A stretch of DNA of 20,704 nt from a virus: IMG/VR virus record IMGVR_UViG_3300025072_000066, positions 1 to 20,704 of that record, one strand, 5' to 3'. Position 1 is the stretch's first letter. Each line of letters opens with the position of its first letter. Of this stretch, positions 9,118-16,613 are shown piece by piece. The notes beneath the pieces are model-generated. The model saw only the letters and a list, made by a program, of their open reading frames with translations. It was not told the DNA's origin and made no database searches. Position numbers and translations under genes: made by a program.

Positions 9118-9218
9118 ATTTTAATTTTTAATGGTTAAACATATTAGGGGACCTACTAATCACTTCGGCCCCCCTCTATGCATCAATTAAACACGAACTG
9201 TCAGACAGCCCTTCACGA
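9118..9218. other. GC-rich non-coding gap with inverted repeats
   Basis: This gap separates the exonuclease from the AAA+/VWA module and has about 47% G+C over 9146-9220, far above the roughly 20-37% of nearby genes. It holds an imperfect hairpin (AGGGGACC at 9146-9153 against GGCCCCCCT at 9167-9175), which on the minus strand is followed by AATATGTTT and could end the AAA+/VWA transcript. It also holds the inverted repeat CTGTCAGACAG (9198-9208) and, at its edge, the palindrome GACTAGTC (9217-9224). No open frame of useful length and no tRNA fold was found by eye. Confidence 0.5.
9146..9175 (-). terminator. Possible terminator or processing hairpin after the AAA+/VWA operon
   Basis: On the minus strand AGGGGGGCC (9175-9167) pairs with GGTCCCCT (9153-9146) across a 13-base loop, with one mismatch and one bulge. 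The sequence that follows is AATATGTTTAAC, only moderately U-rich. Position after the 343-residue gene and before the exonuclease gene fits a partial terminator or an RNA-processing stem. The stem is imperfect, so this is tentative. Confidence 0.35.
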
Positions 9219-10250
9219 CTAGTCTTGCATATACTTTCTGTACTCGGGTTTAACTTGAACTTTAAATGTATACAATTCCCTATTATGGATTTGTATTTCT
9301 TCTCTACATTTTACTTCTAATGCTCTAAAACATCTTGAATCTAACATATTTCTGTCTTCAAAATATTTAATAGCTTCTTCAGCATTATAACGAGCTAGTA
9401 TAGCTATATTATGTTTATCTAGCCAATATAAGACATCTTTATTTCTATTATATTGATACGATTTATTTTCTAAAAAATTAGCGTATGTATATAACAAATA
9501 TGGTTCTCCTGTAGGATCAATAGTTGGAATTATTTTACCAGCCATTTGTAATTCCTCATCACTAGCATTATAACTATCTATCATTTTTTTGATATCTTCC
9601 ATTAATTCTTTAGTCATAGGAACTCTATTAGCAGATTGATTAAGAATAGTATCAGTTTTAATAACTTTTAATTCTCCTTTATTAACTAAATCTGCTAATA
9701 TTAAGGCCATATTACTAAAACAATAGCTATCATAAGGAGCACTTTCATACTCCATATTCCATTGACTGCGATTACCTAAAGATCTTTTATCTAATATAAC
9801 ATTATTACCAGTATCTTTATGATAATCTGTAACTGATGTTCTATGAACATTAGAAAAATATCCATTAGTTATTTTAAACATAAGTTTAGTTTGTGGAATA
9901 TTTTCTATAGTTTGATACATATCATAAAAGTTAGTATGAGGTATAATGAAATCAGCTTTTTCATAATCATTAGTAATACTAATTTTATGTTCCTTAAGTG
10001 CTGCTTTAAGTCTATCAGTTGATACATTATGCATAGGTAAAATAAAAGCTTTTTTAACTTGTGTTAAATCAGAAGTTGTTTCTGTTTCTAAAAGCTCTTT
10101 TACTTTATCAAATTGACTTAATGATTCAGATAAATATATTTCTACTATATCTATATTAGTAACAAATCCAACTTGGTCACCGTCTTCGAATCCCAGATCA
10201 AGTATTACCTGATCCGGAAATTCACCTGCGTGTATATTTTTACTTGCCAT
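9219..10250 (-). CDS. Unknown 343-residue protein linked to the AAA+/VWA module
   Basis: I recognise no catalytic motif or known fold. The translation is soluble and acidic to neutral, with no signal peptide or membrane span. A possible alpha/beta region covers about 60-135 (QVKKAFILPMHNVSTDRL, later KADFIIPHTNFYDM), and a helical C-terminal region follows from about 210 (ELMEDIKKMIDSYNASDEE). It starts two bases after the stop of the AAA+ ATPase gene and is the last gene of the four-gene module, so it may be a substrate, adaptor or effector of that ATPase. Its stop is TAG, followed by the GC-rich gap. Function unassigned. Confidence 0.65.
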   Translation of the reverse strand: MASKNIHAGEFPDQVILDLGFEDGDQVGFVTNIDIVEIYLSESLSQFDKVKELLETETTSDLTQVKKAFILPMHNVSTDRLKAALKEHKISITNDYEKADFIIPHTNFYDMYQTIENIPQTKLMFKITNGYFSNVHRTSVTDYHKDTGNNVILDKRSLGNRSQWNMEYESAPYDSYCFSNMALILADLVNKGELKVIKTDTILNQSANRVPMTKELMEDIKKMIDSYNASDEELQMAGKIIPTIDPTGEPYLLYTYANFLENKSYQYNRNKDVLYWLDKHNIAILARYNAEEAIKYFEDRNMLDSRCFRALEVKCREEIQIHNRELYTFKVQVKPEYRKYMQD

Positions 10251-10252
10251 AA

Positions 10253-11431
10253 TTATTTAATTGTCATTTTGACGATAGCTGGATTCATCATCATTTTATT
10301 AAACTTCGCTTTATTTCCATTGAATATAGTCCTAACTACTAAGTATTTTAAATCATTAGTAAAATAGTCTTTTGTGCACAGCGTAATAAGACGTTCTTGC
10401 ATTTTTTGCGTTACAGTATCCGTTTTTGAGTATGCAACAGAGAAATTAGCTATTCTGGTAGCTAAAATACTAGCTATATCAGCTCTGTAGTTATCTCCTT
10501 GACCTATACACTCACCTAATTTTGGTAATACTTCTTCTACTTTACCAAAAACTATATCTTTTGGTGTTACTAGTTTATCCAGCTTGTTATTAATAAACGT
10601 AGTAAACATAGAGGCAAATTCGTTGCCCACTGAGCCTTCACCAATCATTTGGATTAATGGAAGCTGGTCTTCAAAGCTCTTTATACTTGAAATACTATTA
10701 AAGAAGGTTGAAATAGAACGCGCGTTAGTGTCCTGTGTAACTAGTTCTGGATGTAACAATAAGAAATTAATACATCTAGTATCTATCGTATTCTCTTCCG
10801 CCCACCGGGCCCATACATCTACATCAAACTTTAAATTAGCTGTAATGTAACGAGTCTTTTGTGCTGTATCAACAGAGTTTACCATGTAATCACCGTTGTC
10901 AGGATTAGCAGTTAATATAATATGCCAATCTTTAGGTAAAGTCCAAGAGATATAAGTCTGTCTATCTACTAACTCCATACATGCTTGAATAAATCTTATA
11001 TCAGCTCTATTCCAGTCATCAAGTAGTAATACGCCACCTTCTTTCTTATCCGCTATCCACTCAGGAGCTGAATAAGACATTTGACTTTTACCTGTAGTTT
11101 GCCATCCTAGTTTAGAATGATCATTAACTGCTACTTCATCTACCCATTTACCTCTCTTTTTACCATCTTTTTCAATCCACATTTGGAATTGTTTAATAGG
11201 AAAACCTACTAGATCACCTAATTCTTCAATTTGTGCTAGGTTAAGCTTAACAAAGTCTAGGCCATGTTTAGCTGTCATATCCATAATACTAGTAGTTTTA
11301 CCAATACCGGACTCTCCTACTACTTCAATTGCTACAGGCTTCTTCCCGCCTGCCTGTAAATGACGGTTGTTTGTTATAGTGTGTCCTACAAAATCTTGTA
11401 GTTCATCAATGTTTAAATTTACTTGATTCAT
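10253..11431 (-). CDS. MoxR-like AAA+ ATPase
   Basis: This 392-residue protein carries a MoxR-type AAA+ domain in its N-terminal half. Walker A is GESGIGKT (residues 39-46), Walker B is GVLLLDDWNRAD (133-144, DD where most relatives have DE, followed by the characteristic N-R-A), and sensor 1 is TANPD (174-178). KTRY at 192-195 corresponds to the conserved K-x-R region of MoxR proteins. The C-terminal 190 residues are helical and without recognised catalytic residues. MoxR ATPases normally act as ring chaperones working with a VWA-domain partner; here the partner is the next gene upstream, 11 bases away. In a phage its client is unknown. Replacement of the catalytic Glu by Asp (D139) may lower the hydrolysis rate. 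Codon and base use is less AT-rich than in the DnaB operon. Confidence 0.88.
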   Translation of the reverse strand: MNQVNLNIDELQDFVGHTITNNRHLQAGGKKPVAIEVVGESGIGKTTSIMDMTAKHGLDFVKLNLAQIEELGDLVGFPIKQFQMWIEKDGKKRGKWVDEVAVNDHSKLGWQTTGKSQMSYSAPEWIADKKEGGVLLLDDWNRADIRFIQACMELVDRQTYISWTLPKDWHIILTANPDNGDYMVNSVDTAQKTRYITANLKFDVDVWARWAEENTIDTRCINFLLLHPELVTQDTNARSISTFFNSISSIKSFEDQLPLIQMIGEGSVGNEFASMFTTFINNKLDKLVTPKDIVFGKVEEVLPKLGECIGQGDNYRADIASILATRIANFSVAYSKTDTVTQKMQERLITLCTKDYFTNDLKYLVVRTIFNGNKAKFNKMMMNPAIVKMTIK

Positions 11432-11442
11432 GTTTAATTGTT

Positions 11443-12615
11443 TTAATTTAATTGAATTTTTATTCCAGGTAGTTTTTCATTTATATTAGAATAACTACTA
11501 TGTACCCATAAAGCATTTTTAGGGCAATTTACAGGAGTTCCTGCTTCACCGTCTGTAAGGCATATAAAAGCAGAATACTTAAGTTTAGGGTCATTATAAT
11601 GGTCCACAACTGGTTGGAAGCATGTGCCCCCTCTACCTTTGATTTCCCAATTTTGTTTAGGATTAAATTTTGATACATCTGTTAATTGTGTATCAAACTG
11701 TGCAACAGTGATTTGGTTACCTGTTTTATGCATATGTGTTATTTCATGCATAAACTCTACTAACTCTTCAGTACTTACCGAGCCCGAAGTATCTACACCA
11801 ACTAGCACGTGATTCTTATGTTTAATTTTGAGTCCCGGACTACCAGAATATCTCTTATTAAATTTTCTACGTAACTTTTTAGTATAGATTTTAGATGCGT
11901 TATTAATAAACCTTTTAAGATATTGCTTCCAATTGAATTTAGGAGGCTCTATAATAAATAGTTTTTCGATAATCTCTGCAAGTTCCCCGGGTATGTTACC
12001 ACATTTCTTTTGGATCTCTTCTGCAGTTTGTTTCATCTGATGTTCATATTGTTTTTGAACTAACTTTTTTTCTGCTTCAGGGAGGTCAGTAACTTCCTTC
12101 CACTCTTTATGATCATATTGACTATTACCGTCCATTTGATCTAAAATAGCTTGTAATTCTTCATTATCACTATTACCATTTTCATCACACTCTTGCTCTA
12201 GTAATTTATAATACCTATCAGTACCAGCTCTACGTGGTAAAAATATATCAGGGAAAGAGTTTCTTTCTAAACCACCTGGCGGAAGCATTCCGTTGTCAAT
12301 ATATTGGTTGATTTCTATATCCGCCGCAATATTAAATAGCTTTTTATTTGGGTATCTATCTGCTAGTATAATATGTCCAAAAGCTATATGTAATAGCTCA
12401 TGTTTTAATAGACCTTGTTGATGTAACTCTGAAAGTTCTTCAAAATAATTTGGATTAATAACTAGGCGCATACCTATTCCGTGTTTTCCTACACCTGCGG
12501 TAGCACAGCTCTTAGTGAATTCTTTTTGCATTCCAATAAGAAATATACCGTAGAAAGGCTCTGTAAATATCAATGTCTTAGATATTCTAGAGAGTTGATC
12601 TTGAAGTGTTTTCAT
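11443..12615 (-). CDS. Putative metallopeptidase / VWA-like domain protein (DUF2201 type)
   Basis: This 390-residue protein has two domains. The N-terminal one (about 1-130) contains a zincin motif HELLH at 72-76 with a further His at 81 (IAFGH) and a possible third ligand region at AADIEIN (97-103), as in DUF2201-type putative metallopeptidases. A charged linker (about 140-225) and basic stretch lead to a C-terminal VWA-like domain beginning near 265: the MIDAS motif DTSGS is at 275-279, with T331 (GRGGT) and D355 (LTDGE) as the remaining metal-site residues. Such proteins are usually paired with MoxR AAA+ ATPases, exactly as here. Its start overlaps the zinc-protein stop by four bases (ATGA). 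It probably acts in a chaperone-like complex; protease activity is predicted, not shown. Confidence 0.85.
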   Translation of the reverse strand: MKTLQDQLSRISKTLIFTEPFYGIFLIGMQKEFTKSCATAGVGKHGIGMRLVINPNYFEELSELHQQGLLKHELLHIAFGHIILADRYPNKKLFNIAADIEINQYIDNGMLPPGGLERNSFPDIFLPRRAGTDRYYKLLEQECDENGNSDNEELQAILDQMDGNSQYDHKEWKEVTDLPEAEKKLVQKQYEHQMKQTAEEIQKKCGNIPGELAEIIEKLFIIEPPKFNWKQYLKRFINNASKIYTKKLRRKFNKRYSGSPGLKIKHKNHVLVGVDTSGSVSTEELVEFMHEITHMHKTGNQITVAQFDTQLTDVSKFNPKQNWEIKGRGGTCFQPVVDHYNDPKLKYSAFICLTDGEAGTPVNCPKNALWVHSSYSNINEKLPGIKIQLN

Positions 12616-12875
12616 AATCCCATATCTCTTGCTTCATCAGCTTTATCTTCAGCTATACGTTCTTTCATTTGTTCATCAAATTCATAATCTTCAAGAGGCT
12701 CTTTAAAGAATTCTTCACAGGCATCACAGATAAAACCTTCTTCCGGCTCTGCATGATCTAAACAGTCTTTATTTGAACAAATACTATTAAGTATTGTTGC
12801 ACCACAGCAATAGCTGCGTCCGTCTTTATTGTCTGTGTATTCTCCCCCACAGCAAGGGCTTACTAATTCTGCCAT
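12612..12875 (-). CDS. Small cysteine-rich zinc-ribbon-like protein
   Basis: This 87-residue acidic protein has eight cysteines in paired arrangement: C8-C9, C23-C24, C33, C38, C50 and C53, the last in CDAC. This suggests one or two zinc-binding knuckles in the first 55 residues, followed by a highly charged helical tail (about 56-87). It is the first gene of the AAA+/VWA operon, joined to the metallopeptidase/VWA gene by an ATGA overlap. It could be an adaptor or nucleic-acid-binding subunit of the module; no known family is certain. Its leader has no Shine-Dalgarno sequence, and an inverted repeat ends 28 bases before its ATG. Confidence 0.75.
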   Translation of the reverse strand: MAELVSPCCGGEYTDNKDGRSYCCGATILNSICSNKDCLDHAEPEEGFICDACEEFFKEPLEDYEFDEQMKERIAEDKADEARDMGL

Positions 12876-12903
12876 AATTTTAAGTGTTTAATAAATAAAA
12901 GAT

Positions 12904-12951
12904 GGAAATATAAAGCCCACCCATGCTTTCGCTTATAAGCTTTATATCTCC
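12904..12951 (-). terminator. 13-bp stem followed by U-rich tract: terminator or attenuator in operon leader
   Basis: GGAAATATAAAGC (12904-12916) and GCTTTATATCTCC (12939-12951) are complementary at 12 of 13 positions, with a 22-base loop. Transcribed on the minus strand, the stem is followed directly by ATCTTTTATTTATT, a U-rich tract, and then by the ATG of the zinc-protein gene. This could terminate an upstream RNA or act as an attenuator. The stem is mostly A/T, so termination strength is uncertain. Confidence 0.4.
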
Positions 12952-13029
12952 AGATGATCGCTATGCCACTGAGACCGTAACGTATTCAGTATTAAAGGCA
13001 GTCACGGCGTGTCATCATTCTCTTATTTT

Positions 13030-13047
13030 AACTGGAGGTTACCAGTT
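13030..13047. repeat. Perfect 6-bp inverted repeat in the non-coding gap
   Basis: AACTGG (13030-13035) and CCAGTT (13042-13047) form a perfect stem around a six-base loop. It lies between the two GC-rich blocks of the gap and could be one arm of a larger RNA fold, or an operator-like palindrome. Confidence 0.45.
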
Positions 13048-13086
13048 TGATTAATAAAAAAGGAAAGGAGCGGACTTATATATGGA

Positions 13087-13140
13087 ACCCCTTAGTTAAA
13101 AGCCCATAATGCCCGTCTAGCCGGTTTACACTTAAGAGGT
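13087..13140. repeat. 8-bp inverted repeat enclosing a GC-rich loop
   Basis: ACCCCTTA (13087-13094) and TAAGAGGT (13133-13140) pair over eight positions as minus-strand RNA with one G-U pair, and further A/T pairing continues inward after a bulge. The enclosed segment is GC-rich (GCCCGTCTAGCCGG at 13111-13124). This would form the 5' hairpin of a minus-strand RNA beginning near 13148. Confidence 0.4.
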
Positions 13141-13200
13141 ACTTTGTAAGTATATCAACTTAAAATTTATTTCTTAAATGCTCAAAAAACTAGTCCTAAC

Positions 13201-13644
13201 CTATAATTGTTTGATAAGTTCAACAACCTCATCTACTTGCTTCTTGTTTCTTGGCATAAAAAGCACATAGTGATGATTGTTGTCTTTAAGATGTTTCTTA
13301 AATAATTTCCATCTGAGTGGAAAAGATTCATTTGCGTATCCTTTGGTTTCAATTATCCATTTACCATTAGGATCTACAAAATCCGGGGTATAAGTTATGG
13401 CCCTTATTTTAGAGCCTTTATTATACAGTTTCTTTTTAGTTCCTTCATAACAAGCTTGAGGATATACTAGCGGATCAAATATAGTAAAAGTTGTTTTTTC
13501 ATATTCTACTAAAATTTTAGCTATTTCTAATTCTTTATAGCAATGTAATTCCAATTGAGATTGAAAAGTAATACCTTTATATAGTTGTTTCTTAGCATTC
13601 TTTACTTTAGACCTTGTTCTTCTCTTTCTCATAATTGATAACAT
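13201..13644 (-). CDS. DUF1064-type nuclease (PD-(D/E)XK fold)
   Basis: This 147-residue protein matches the DUF1064 pattern seen in many phages. After a very basic N-terminus (RKRRTRSKVKNAKK, about 6-19) come FQSQLELHCYKELE (27-40), then YTPDFV (85-90), E99-T-K101 in WIIETKG, and RWKLFKK (111-117). P87-D88 and E99-x-K101 form a PD-(D/E)XK active site, the fold used by T7 endonuclease I and Holliday-junction resolvases. A role in resolving branched DNA before packaging is likely but inferred. Its start overlaps the metallophosphoesterase gene by 38 bases; the internal ATG at 13632 would shorten the overlap to 26. It is the last gene of the long replication operon and ends in TAG. Confidence 0.82.
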   Translation of the reverse strand: MLSIMRKRRTRSKVKNAKKQLYKGITFQSQLELHCYKELEIAKILVEYEKTTFTIFDPLVYPQACYEGTKKKLYNKGSKIRAITYTPDFVDPNGKWIIETKGYANESFPLRWKLFKKHLKDNNHHYVLFMPRNKKQVDEVVELIKQL

Positions 13645-14800
13645 TAGTCTGTAAATATCCTTCGTATCCTCTAGCTTTATTCCATATATGAACTTGACCT
13701 GTTCTTATAGTCCCTATATAACCACGATTTTTATGCCATTCATCATTACCACAAATAGATGGGATAAATCTAACTTTAGTCCCCATATACTCATTAACTT
13801 GTTCTTTATGAACATGTCCACAATGAGCTTCCCTAAATTTAGAAGAACTCCACATTTCTGGTTGTTCAGTAGCCATAAGTAAAGCCATTTTATCAGCTTT
13901 TACTTTATCTCCATGACACCACATAATCATATTTACTCCATATTGATAATATTTACGAGCTTTGTAATCATTATCTACAGTTACATTTTTATTTTTAAAA
14001 TATAAAGCAGCTAATACTTCTCCTGCATAAAACATACGTTCAAAATCATGATTACCTTGTACAATAATTACATCAATTGGTGCAAATTGTGATAAATAAT
14101 CAATAGATTTAGCCACTAATCCCCAATATCCTCTAAAAGATTGTCTCCAATCCATATAATCATATTGAGGAGTTCCTTTAGTTGTAGCTCTTGATAGTCC
14201 TTCTGAGTTCATACCATCATTACCTATTGGTAATATAATTCGTTCTATATTTAAACCTTCAACTTTTGTATATAACTCAGCAATAACAGTTAGATAATGT
14301 TTCTCTATTGCTTTAGGGCCTTCACCAGTTACTTTTCCATAATGAATATCTGGGAGAGAAATCTCAACAACATTTGGATCTTTCCCTTTTTTGTAACTAA
14401 TTTTAGAAACTTTAGGAGAATATTTTTTAATAGATTCTATTAATTCTTTCTTTATAGAAGGCATATTATGCCATTGATTCATAGTAACTACAGAATATCT
14501 TTGTTCTCCATTAGCGCTTTGCCAAAATTTAACAGATTTTACATCTTCTAATGTTAAATCATTTTTAGCTAAATGTTTTAAAAATCCTGAAGATTTAGAA
14601 AGATCATCATTATTACTTGAATTCTCATTATTTAAATCTCTTGTAGCTTTATAATCTACCCACTCTTCTGCATTTACTAATTTTCTACATTTTGTTGCTA
14701 ATGTTTCTGAAATATCTAATCGTTTAGCTAAAAATTCAGAAGATTTTTTTAAATATCCTCTTTTTTGTCTTAAAAAGGCTATTATTTCTTTTTTGTTCAT
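13607..14800 (-). CDS. Calcineurin-like metallophosphoesterase with N-terminal helix-turn-helix
   Basis: This 397-residue protein has a helix-turn-helix-like N-terminus (about 3-45, SEFLAKRLDISETLATKCRKL) and a linker rich in Asn/Ser (55-72). The phosphoesterase domain then shows all metal-site blocks: D151-x-H153 (LPDIHYG), GND at 193-195, GNHDFER (249-255), CHGDK (295-299) and GHVH (328-331). Two metal ions would be bound, and the likely substrate is a phosphodiester in nucleic acid or nucleotide. Proteins with this HTH-plus-phosphoesterase layout are common in phage replication clusters, resembling SbcD/Mre11-type nucleases without the partner ATPase domain. Its start overlaps the primase stop by four bases (ATGA). 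Enzyme class is confident; the exact substrate is not. Confidence 0.88.
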   Translation of the reverse strand: MNKKEIIAFLRQKRGYLKKSSEFLAKRLDISETLATKCRKLVNAEEWVDYKATRDLNNENSSNNDDLSKSSGFLKHLAKNDLTLEDVKSVKFWQSANGEQRYSVVTMNQWHNMPSIKKELIESIKKYSPKVSKISYKKGKDPNVVEISLPDIHYGKVTGEGPKAIEKHYLTVIAELYTKVEGLNIERIILPIGNDGMNSEGLSRATTKGTPQYDYMDWRQSFRGYWGLVAKSIDYLSQFAPIDVIIVQGNHDFERMFYAGEVLAALYFKNKNVTVDNDYKARKYYQYGVNMIMWCHGDKVKADKMALLMATEQPEMWSSSKFREAHCGHVHKEQVNEYMGTKVRFIPSICGNDEWHKNRGYIGTIRTGQVHIWNKARGYEGYLQTNVINYEKEKNKV

Positions 14801-15786
14801 TTTAATATAGTTTTAAGTTTATTAAGATTACCTGTACTTTTAATTAAATCTGATGGATCTTTAGATTTAAATTCGTCAGGTATACATCTATTTACAAAAC
14901 CATATAAGTCACAAATTTTCTTAGCCATTGTTTGACCAGGATTATTTACATTGTCAAAATCATTATCATATAAAATTTCTATTATGTTGAAACGGTTAGT
15001 TAGCTCACTTAGTAATCTTTCATCAGGCATTTGCATTTCACTTTGTAAAGCAATTGCATTATATCCTGCGACATACAAACACATAACATCTTTAAGAGAT
15101 GAAGTAATAATAAGTTTATTTCCTTTGTCGGGAAGTTGTGAGTAACCTTGAATATCCGTTTTTTTAGTATTACTCAACCACTTATTCTTATTTTCGTAAG
15201 GAGAATAGATTTTATATCGGTTATTAAATTTAAAAACGTAAGTTATTGATTTACAACTAAATCTCTTAGCGTTAATCCAATAATGACTTACTGGTTCAAT
15301 TGCAAATTTAGTAAGTATTTTCTTACTTACCAAATATTTTCGCCAAAAAGTCGCATCTTGTTCATTCCAACTTCTTTTTTTCTTCTTAATAATTACAGGT
15401 TTGAATTCTAGTTTTGGATTTTTTTGTCTATAAGCCATACACCCCATTGTAAATTGAATAACATCTTTTTGAGAACTTAATCCTAAATTAAAATCGCAAT
15501 CTATTATTCGTAAAGCTGCTATAAATGTACAATTATATTTTATTTTAACATAACTAAAACAATCAAATACATGTTCAGATTTACCAAAATCTTTATATAA
15601 TAATTTACCATTATACGGTATAATAGAAGCGGTTGGAGATTTATCCTCTCTTAGTTCACTACAAAATTTTTTACCGAATTTCTCAAAGCTAGGACAATAA
15701 TATACAAAAATGTCATACTCAGTAATTTTACTAAGTATGACATCTGTATGTAAATAATCTTCGCTGCTCCTACCGCGAACAGCCAT
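14797..15786 (-). CDS. DNA primase, Toprim type
   Basis: This 329-residue protein has the layout of a compact phage primase. Residues about 25-100 resemble the DnaG-like N-terminal region (YYCPSFEKFGKKF, then REDKSPTASI and LLYKDFG), but the zinc-binding CHC2 cysteines are not conserved in usual order. The Toprim core starts near 223: LIITSSLKDVMCLY (225-238), then LYDNDFDN (272-279), giving the D-x-D acids D274, D276 and D278, and KSKDPSDLIKS near the end. The first block reads S-L-K-D instead of the canonical E-G, a form often seen in phage primases. It should make RNA primers for DnaB-driven lagging-strand synthesis. The start overlaps the SSB stop by one base. Confidence 0.82.
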   Translation of the reverse strand: MAVRGRSSEDYLHTDVILSKITEYDIFVYYCPSFEKFGKKFCSELREDKSPTASIIPYNGKLLYKDFGKSEHVFDCFSYVKIKYNCTFIAALRIIDCDFNLGLSSQKDVIQFTMGCMAYRQKNPKLEFKPVIIKKKKRSWNEQDATFWRKYLVSKKILTKFAIEPVSHYWINAKRFSCKSITYVFKFNNRYKIYSPYENKNKWLSNTKKTDIQGYSQLPDKGNKLIITSSLKDVMCLYVAGYNAIALQSEMQMPDERLLSELTNRFNIIEILYDNDFDNVNNPGQTMAKKICDLYGFVNRCIPDEFKSKDPSDLIKSTGNLNKLKTILK

Positions 15787-16586
15787 TAGAATGGGAGATC
15801 ATCATCAGCTACTGCTTGATGAGCTGGTTCTGTATTTTTATCAGAAACCCAATCTTCATTCTCTTTTAACTCTCCATTAGTATCGGGAGTAATTAAATCC
15901 ATAGTTGGTTTGTGCTCTCCCCATTGTAGATCAGCATTAAAATCAGCATTAAATGATCCATAATCATCATTCAAAGCTTTAACAAATAAATCATTTCTTT
16001 CAGGTTTTACTCTACCGAAATATTTTGTATAAACTTGTTGATATCTATCATCTTTGACTCCAATCAGAACTCTAACTTCATTTGTAGTTAATACGTCCAT
16101 TAATGCTTTAATTTCTCCTGTATCTCCTTTAACTATAGATGATATAGTATCAAATGATACTTCATCACCAGAAGCTACATTAGCCCAAGCTTTAGTAAAA
16201 TTAATAAGAGTTTCTTCTCCTGTATAAGCTTTTCTTTGACCTTCAGTTTTCCACCACTCATATGTAGGGGCGTCATTAGACCAAGTAGACTGTCCAATAT
16301 TATTTATCCATTGGTTCTTACCCGTTTGAGAAACTCTTGGTTTATTTTGTGTAAGAATTTCCATTCTAAAATTACCATCTTGATTTCTTAACCAAAAAAT
16401 TAATTTAAAATAATCTTCATCCCCCATATTTATATTATAAACAGGTTCAGATTTAACTTTAATATCTATAGCATGTAATTCTTCCATTGTGGGATTAATT
16501 GCTATAACATTAACATTTGTAAGGCCTGAATATGTTTTAATCGACCCTAGCACTTCTTCAGTACTTGCATTACTTTTTACTGCCAT
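15786..16586 (-). CDS. ssb: Putative single-stranded DNA-binding protein
   Basis: The 266-residue product ends in an acidic tail with the tip DDDLPF (261-266), nearly identical to the DDDIPF tip by which bacterial SSB recruits partner proteins. The central region is rich in aromatic residues suitable for stacking on bases (DYFKLIFWLRN at about 58-68; YEWWK at about 109-113), as in an OB-type domain. It lies directly between the primase and other recombination genes, overlapping the primase start by one base, which suits a replication SSB. Overall length exceeds cellular SSB (about 180 residues), and I cannot confirm the OB fold by eye. Role inferred mainly from the tail and context. Confidence 0.7.
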   Translation of the reverse strand: MAVKSNASTEEVLGSIKTYSGLTNVNVIAINPTMEELHAIDIKVKSEPVYNINMGDEDYFKLIFWLRNQDGNFRMEILTQNKPRVSQTGKNQWINNIGQSTWSNDAPTYEWWKTEGQRKAYTGEETLINFTKAWANVASGDEVSFDTISSIVKGDTGEIKALMDVLTTNEVRVLIGVKDDRYQQVYTKYFGRVKPERNDLFVKALNDDYGSFNADFNADLQWGEHKPTMDLITPDTNGELKENEDWVSDKNTEPAHQAVADDDLPF

Positions 16587-16613
16587 TTTATTTAGTTTTT
16601 AATAATTAATAAT

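Larger units (their letters stand above)
12876..13200 (-). ncRNA. Candidate structured non-coding RNA / long leader of the AAA+/VWA operon
   Basis: No convincing gene occupies this 325-base gap, the largest non-coding stretch in the window. Local G+C reaches 40% (12901-12960), 47% (12961-13020) and 45% (13081-13140) against about 20% in nearby genes such as the 65-residue membrane protein. Three separate stems are visible by eye: 12904-12916/12939-12951, 13030-13035/13042-13047 and 13087-13094/13133-13140. In AT-rich genomes such islands often mark structured RNAs. Orientation is inferred from the neighbours, both on the minus strand. A weak promoter-like arrangement (TTTG at 13186-13183, 20 bases, TAAGTTGA at 13162-13155, four of six fixed positions in the second box) could start a transcript just before the GC-rich part. 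It does not fit tRNA or a riboswitch class I can name. Confidence 0.4.

Noticed and set aside
9136-9143. TATGTTTA on the minus strand upstream of the exonuclease gene, close to TAnnTTTG.
   Set aside because: The last position differs and there is no TTTG or TTG at the required distance upstream.
12923-13054. A 43-codon plus-strand frame starting ATG inside the GC-rich gap.
   Set aside because: It lies opposite to the flanking operons, starts within the loop of a strong inverted repeat, lacks a recognisable product or leader, and its open length could arise by chance. Conservation in relatives would reopen the case.
13081-13200. tRNA-like or ribozyme-like appearance of the GC-rich block (for example GGAACCCC resembling an antisense T-arm).
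   Set aside because: No acceptor stem, standard T-loop or anticodon arm could be assembled on either strand, and no hammerhead core (CUGAnGA with GAAA) was found.
9219-13203. Recoding of TAG, known in some crAss-like phages.
   Set aside because: Two genes end at TAG with sensible lengths, directly next to non-coding gaps, and the genes with recognisable motifs are intact with the standard code.
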